DNA from: Cryobacterium glaciale
Lineage (GTDB): Bacteria > Actinomycetota > Actinomycetes > Actinomycetales > Microbacteriaceae
Assembly (NCBI RefSeq): GCF_004402535.1
Contig: NZ_SOEY01000008.1
Coordinates: forward strand, 306,732 to 368,356
DNA length: 61,625 bases
Direction: 5' to 3'
How positions within the stretch are numbered: position 1 is the stretch's first letter; each line of letters opens with the position of its first letter. The position numbers were made by a program, and so were the translations under genes. The notes beneath the pieces were generated by a model. It had not been told where the DNA came from. It saw only the letters and a list, made by a program, of their open reading frames with translations, and made no database searches. Shown here one piece after another: positions 59,041-61,625 of the stretch.

Positions 59041-60172
59041 CTACAGCCCGAGTTCGGCGTGCAGAAACCCCGCGACCCGGGCCCGCATTTCCTCGTCGAG
59101 GATGCCGATCGAGTGCAGCTCCCCGGGCACGACTACGAGTTCGCTGCGAATGCCGAGGCGGTCCAGCTGCGCCGCGAACTCGATCGATTGGTTCGCCGAA
59201 ATGAACTCGTTCGATGACGTTCCGATGAAGAACGGCCGATCGCAGCGGTCCAGCCGGCTCGACGCCGAGGCGTCGACGGACGGCGCGCACCGGTTGATGT
59301 CCTCACAACCGAGGTAGGCCTGCGTGATGCGCGTGAGCCCGTCGACAGCGTTGACGAGTCCCGTCGCTCGCAGATCGACCGGGCCGGACAGCTCGGCCAC
59401 GGCGGCGACTCGCGCGTCGGTCGTGAGCGCGCTCCGGCCGCTCGTGCCGAGCAGGGCAACGAGGTTGCCGCCGGCTGACCCGCCGAAGGCGCCGATGTGG
59501 TTCGGGTCGATGCCGTATCTTTCGGCGTTGCCCGGGTCGCGCATCCACTCCACGGCGAGCTGCAGGTCGTCGATCGCGGCCGGAAAGACGGCGTCGGGAA
59601 CGAGCCGATAGTTGACCGAGAAGGCCACGAATCCCTCACTCGCGAGCGACTGGCAGACCATCCGCCAGTCGCTGTTGCCCTTGTCGCCGCGAGCCCAGCT
59701 GCCGCCGTGGACCGAAATAACAGCGGGCAGTAGCGTCTGCTCAACAGCGGATGCCACCGCCTCCCGGTCCGCGGTAGCGGTGCCAGGCAGAACGGTGTCG
59801 GTGGGCCCGGCGTCGCCGGCATCCGCTGTGCCTGCCGAGGCAGTGGGAGCGGGACTGGCGGTGGAGTATGCACGAGCCGGTGAGCAGACGTCGAGGGTGA
59901 GCCGCGCGCCGTCGGGCTGGATTCCGTGGACGATATCGGTCGTGGCGGACGCTGTCGCCGGGCACGAAGGTGCGAATTCCCACGATGGCGTCGGTGACGA
60001 GCTCGCTGTCGGTGGCGCCAGCGCCGTCGGGAGCGACGTCATACACTGCAACCCGAAAGCCGGCGAGCAGGCTCGTGGCCACGATCGCTACGACGGTCGC
60101 GGCGAGCGCCACCCTCCCACGAGTGAGGTGGCGGCCGGTGCGCATCGAGGGTCGAGCAGGTGTCACTGACAT
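59041..60172 (-). pseudogene. Exported alpha/beta-hydrolase (BD-FAE/carboxylesterase-like), split by an apparent frameshift
   Basis: The catalytic part (59041 to about 59960) reads ISVHGGSWARGDKGN (oxyanion HGG), GAFGGSAGGNLVALL (nucleophile Ser), ELSGPVDL and LVVPGELHSIGIL (catalytic His). Its natural N-terminus lies in another frame: from ATG 60172, a basic segment and membrane helix (VALAATVVAIVATSLLAGF), then DAIVGIRTFVPGD. The frames meet near 59955-59965, where skipping one base in GGCGACAGCG joins FVPGD to TASATTDIVHG. Either a recent +1 frameshift or a sequencing error. If intact, it would be a membrane-anchored or secreted esterase. Confidence 0.7.
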
Positions 60173-60267
60173 TCCCTCGGTTGTTGCTGGTTGAGTCGAG
60201 ACTAGGCGCATCCGCTTCGCCCACCGATTCGCCGCCACCGTCGGCTACCCGGGTCGGGCGTTGGCGC

Positions 60268-60732
60268 TTACAGGCTCTTGGCGAAGCAGACGCTGAACTC
60301 CTCGCCGACGTACTGGCCGAACAGCTCGACCTGCTCGTAGCCGCGACCGCGGTACAGCGCCATCGCCGCGTCTTGCAGCGGGCCGGTTTCCAAGGCGAGA
60401 GAACGGATGCCGCGGCCAGCGGCATCCGCTTCGATGCGGTCGAGCAGGTGGCCGGCCACGCCGCGCCCCCGAGCGTCGGAGTGAACGAACAGTCGCTTCA
60501 GTTCGGCCGCGTCCTGGAGGGAATCGAGCGGTACCAGGGCGGCCATGCCGCAGGCGGCGCCGCGTTCGTCGCGGGCCACATACACGTCGACGCCCGGGCG
60601 TTCGAGTTCGTCAGTGCTGAGTAGAAAGCTGTTCTCCTCCGGGTAGAGGGAGTGCGCGAAGGTGGTGCCGGCGGCCAGCAGTGCCTCGATGTCGGCCTGC
60701 CGGGGCGGCTCGATACTGATCGAAATGGTCAT
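60268..60732 (-). CDS. GNAT-family N-acetyltransferase
   Basis: About 154 residues: acetyl-CoA-binding motif A in LKRLFVHSDARGRGVAGHLLDRIE near 82-105 (key RGRGVAGHLL), and SLALETGPLQDAAMALYRGRGYEQV near 113-137 (key YRGRGY). Substrate unknown. TATTCT six bases before ATG 60732 indicates a leaderless mRNA; the extension to 60963 would run through the helicase leader on the other strand and is rejected. Confidence 0.86.
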   Translation of the reverse strand: MTISISIEPPRQADIEALLAAGTTFAHSLYPEENSFLLSTDELERPGVDVYVARDERGAACGMAALVPLDSLQDAAELKRLFVHSDARGRGVAGHLLDRIEADAAGRGIRSLALETGPLQDAAMALYRGRGYEQVELFGQYVGEEFSVCFAKSL

Positions 60733-60770
60733 GTCACCAGAATAGAGCGAGGCAATCTGCACGCTTGTGC

Positions 60771-60799
60771 GTGACTTTTCAGGAAGCATCCGGTAACGT
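60771..60799 (+). promoter_or_regulatory. Candidate promoter for the structured leader
   Basis: GTGACT (60771-60776) and TAACGT (60794-60799) with a 17-bp spacer, pointing toward the terminal gene and divergent from the acetyltransferase. Start of transcription expected near 60806. Confidence 0.4.
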
Positions 60800-60805
60800 A
60801 GACAA

Positions 60806-60991
60806 GTCGGCTCTTGACACCGCGCTGTGCGCGGATGGGTTTGTAAGTCAAGTTGGGCCGGTTTCCCAGTAAACCGCTGGTGAAAAATCACTGTATGTGA
60901 ACGGCCCCGACCAAAATTGCTCGGGTTCTCAGTTACGTCGCATGTGCGATGTTGTTCTGCCATGTACTGAAGACAACCCAGAGATATCTTT
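60806..60991 (+). ncRNA. Hairpin-rich 5' leader upstream of the probable DEAD-box helicase gene
   Basis: About 186 bases without a gene but with at least five perfect stems: CTTGAC/GTCAAG (60813, 60847) enclosing CCGCGC/GCGCGG (60820, 60829); GGGCCG/CGGCCC (60855, 60902) enclosing GGTTT/AAACC (60860, 60871) and GTGA/TCAC (60880, 60888); CCCGA/TCGGG (60906, 60921); TCGCA/TGCGA (60938, 60945). The nested layout suggests a structured regulatory RNA, for example cold-responsive control of the helicase. No known riboswitch class was matched. Confidence 0.5.
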
Positions 60992-61625
60992 ATGCCTCAA
61001 GGCAATTCGCACAACTCCACCGTCGGTCGTGGCGGTAAGAACTTCGATCCCAAGTACGCCTCCAAGGGTGGATCGGGCCACGGCGGTTCCAACAACGCCG
61101 GCAGCAAGAGCCCCGGACACCGCGGCTACCGCGCTGACGAGAGTGCCCCCAAGAAGCAGCGCTGGAACGCCGACGAGCGCGCCGCGCGTTCAAACGAGCG
61201 TCCCTCGAGCGAGCGCCCGGCCTACGGCTCGCGTTCCGTTCGCCCCGAGAACGGCGGCCGCACCAACAGCGAGCGCAACGAGCGCCCTGCCTATAACAAC
61301 GACCGTCCCCGCACGGATCGCCCGGCCTACAACAACGACCGCAACAACGACCGTCCGGCTCGTACCGAGCGTCCGTCCTATGGTGACCGTGCGCCGCGCA
61401 CGGATCGTCCGGCGTATAACAACGACCGTCCGTCCTACGGCGACCGCAACAGCGCTCCCCGTACCGAGCGTCCGTCCTACGGCGACCGTGCGCCGCGCAC
61501 GGATCGTCCGGCGTATAACAACGACCGTCCGTCCTACGGCGACCGCAACAGCGCTCCCCGTACCGAGCGTCCGTCCTACGGCGACCGCAACAGCGCTCCC
61601 CGTACCGAGCGTCCGTCCTACGGCG
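60992..61625 (+). CDS. N-terminal, disordered part of a probable DEAD-box RNA helicase (cut by window end)
   Basis: The frame is open from ATG 60992 to the window edge (211 codons). It begins MPQGNSHNSTVGRGGKNFDP, continues KYASKGGSGHGG, SPGHRGYR and KKQRWNADERAARSNERP, then enters Arg/Asn/Asp/Tyr-rich repeats of the type ERPSYGDR and TDRPAYNNDR. Similar leader regions precede DEAD-box helicases in Microbacteriaceae (recollection), but no helicase motif falls inside the window, so this remains inference; another RNA-binding protein is possible. The low-complexity region probably drives RNA binding or condensation. Confidence 0.6.
   Translation, partial: MPQGNSHNSTVGRGGKNFDPKYASKGGSGHGGSNNAGSKSPGHRGYRADESAPKKQRWNADERAARSNERPSSERPAYGSRSVRPENGGRTNSERNERPAYNNDRPRTDRPAYNNDRNNDRPARTERPSYGDRAPRTDRPAYNNDRPSYGDRNSAPRTERPSYGDRAPRTDRPAYNNDRPSYGDRNSAPRTERPSYGDRNSAPRTERPSYG
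61296..61625 (+). repeat. Tandem coding repeats (Arg-Pro-Ser-Tyr-Gly-Asp-Arg / Asp-Arg-Pro-Ala-Tyr-Asn-Asn units)
   Basis: Units such as GACCGTGCGCCGCGCACG and GCGTATAACAACGACCG recur nearly base-identical (for example around 61391, 61490 and following), giving a roughly 99-bp higher-order repeat plus shorter ones. High nucleotide identity suggests recent expansion and possible assembly ambiguity here, continuing beyond the window. Confidence 0.8.

Overview
The window is high-GC actinobacterial DNA, most probably from the family Microbacteriaceae (Cryobacterium/Salinibacterium-like). The basis is the GC-rich codon use, a DUF3073 protein, a sterol-carrier gene next to purD, many -10 boxes 5-8 nt before the start codon (leaderless mRNAs), and the frequent word CGGATGCC/GCATCCG in most genes. 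No rRNA, tRNA, CRISPR array, transposase or replication origin was recognised. The first eight bases are G, so the left edge may be a contig end.

Region 1 (1-18.5 kb) is a catabolic island for a nitrogen-containing aromatic or heterocyclic compound. On the minus strand an IclR regulator precedes an operon for a Rieske dioxygenase (alpha, beta), a 93-residue unknown protein, a class I glutamine amidotransferase and a glutamine-synthetase-like enzyme. This is the gene set of aniline dioxygenase systems (gamma-glutamylanilide synthase and hydrolase plus dioxygenase), but no reductase gene is in view. The divergent plus-strand series encodes a creatinase-like M24 protein, ATP-dependent hydantoinase/lactamase subunits (HyuB, HyuA), a sugar-type ABC importer, a styrene/indole-monooxygenase-like flavoenzyme, a GAF-LuxR regulator, an SDR dehydrogenase and a flavin reductase. 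Together they suggest uptake, oxygenation and ATP-driven ring opening of an N-heterocycle, with handling of an aromatic amine product.

Region 2 (18.5-28.3 kb) holds a phosphohydrolase-like EEP protein, an operon of a membrane-anchored unknown protein, a Tat-exported multicopper oxidase and its own signal peptidase I, a phosphonate-associated HAD/alcohol dehydrogenase pair behind the 3' stump of a lost gene, a TetR-regulated DHA2 drug exporter, and an EamA transporter behind a ten-codon leader ORF.

Region 3 (28.4-45.1 kb) is a purine-biosynthesis neighbourhood (purS-purQ, purC, purD, purF-purM) interrupted by accessory blocks: a tryptophan-to-anthranilate kynurenine operon (kynA, an amidohydrolase, kynU) with divergent TetR, an extradiol-dioxygenase-like VOC protein, a lower-GC segment with a STAND-like ATPase fused to a TIR domain (probable phage defence), and a two-gene membrane-protein insertion that carries a 48-bp echo of the neighbouring rbsK.

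Region 4 (45.2-61.6 kb) is housekeeping and cell-envelope material: DUF3073, a flavin monooxygenase-like protein, a KimA-like potassium importer, a PadR/DUF4097 pair with operator, a CPBP protease, an M20 peptidase, a PPOX-fold protein, a truncated MerR regulator with an intact MerR-type promoter, a YczE-like protein, an M23 endopeptidase with a Pro-Glu-Thr repeat stalk, hutH with divergent IclR regulator, a frameshifted alpha/beta hydrolase, a GNAT acetyltransferase, and finally the disordered N-terminus of a probable DEAD-box helicase behind a long, hairpin-rich 5' leader.
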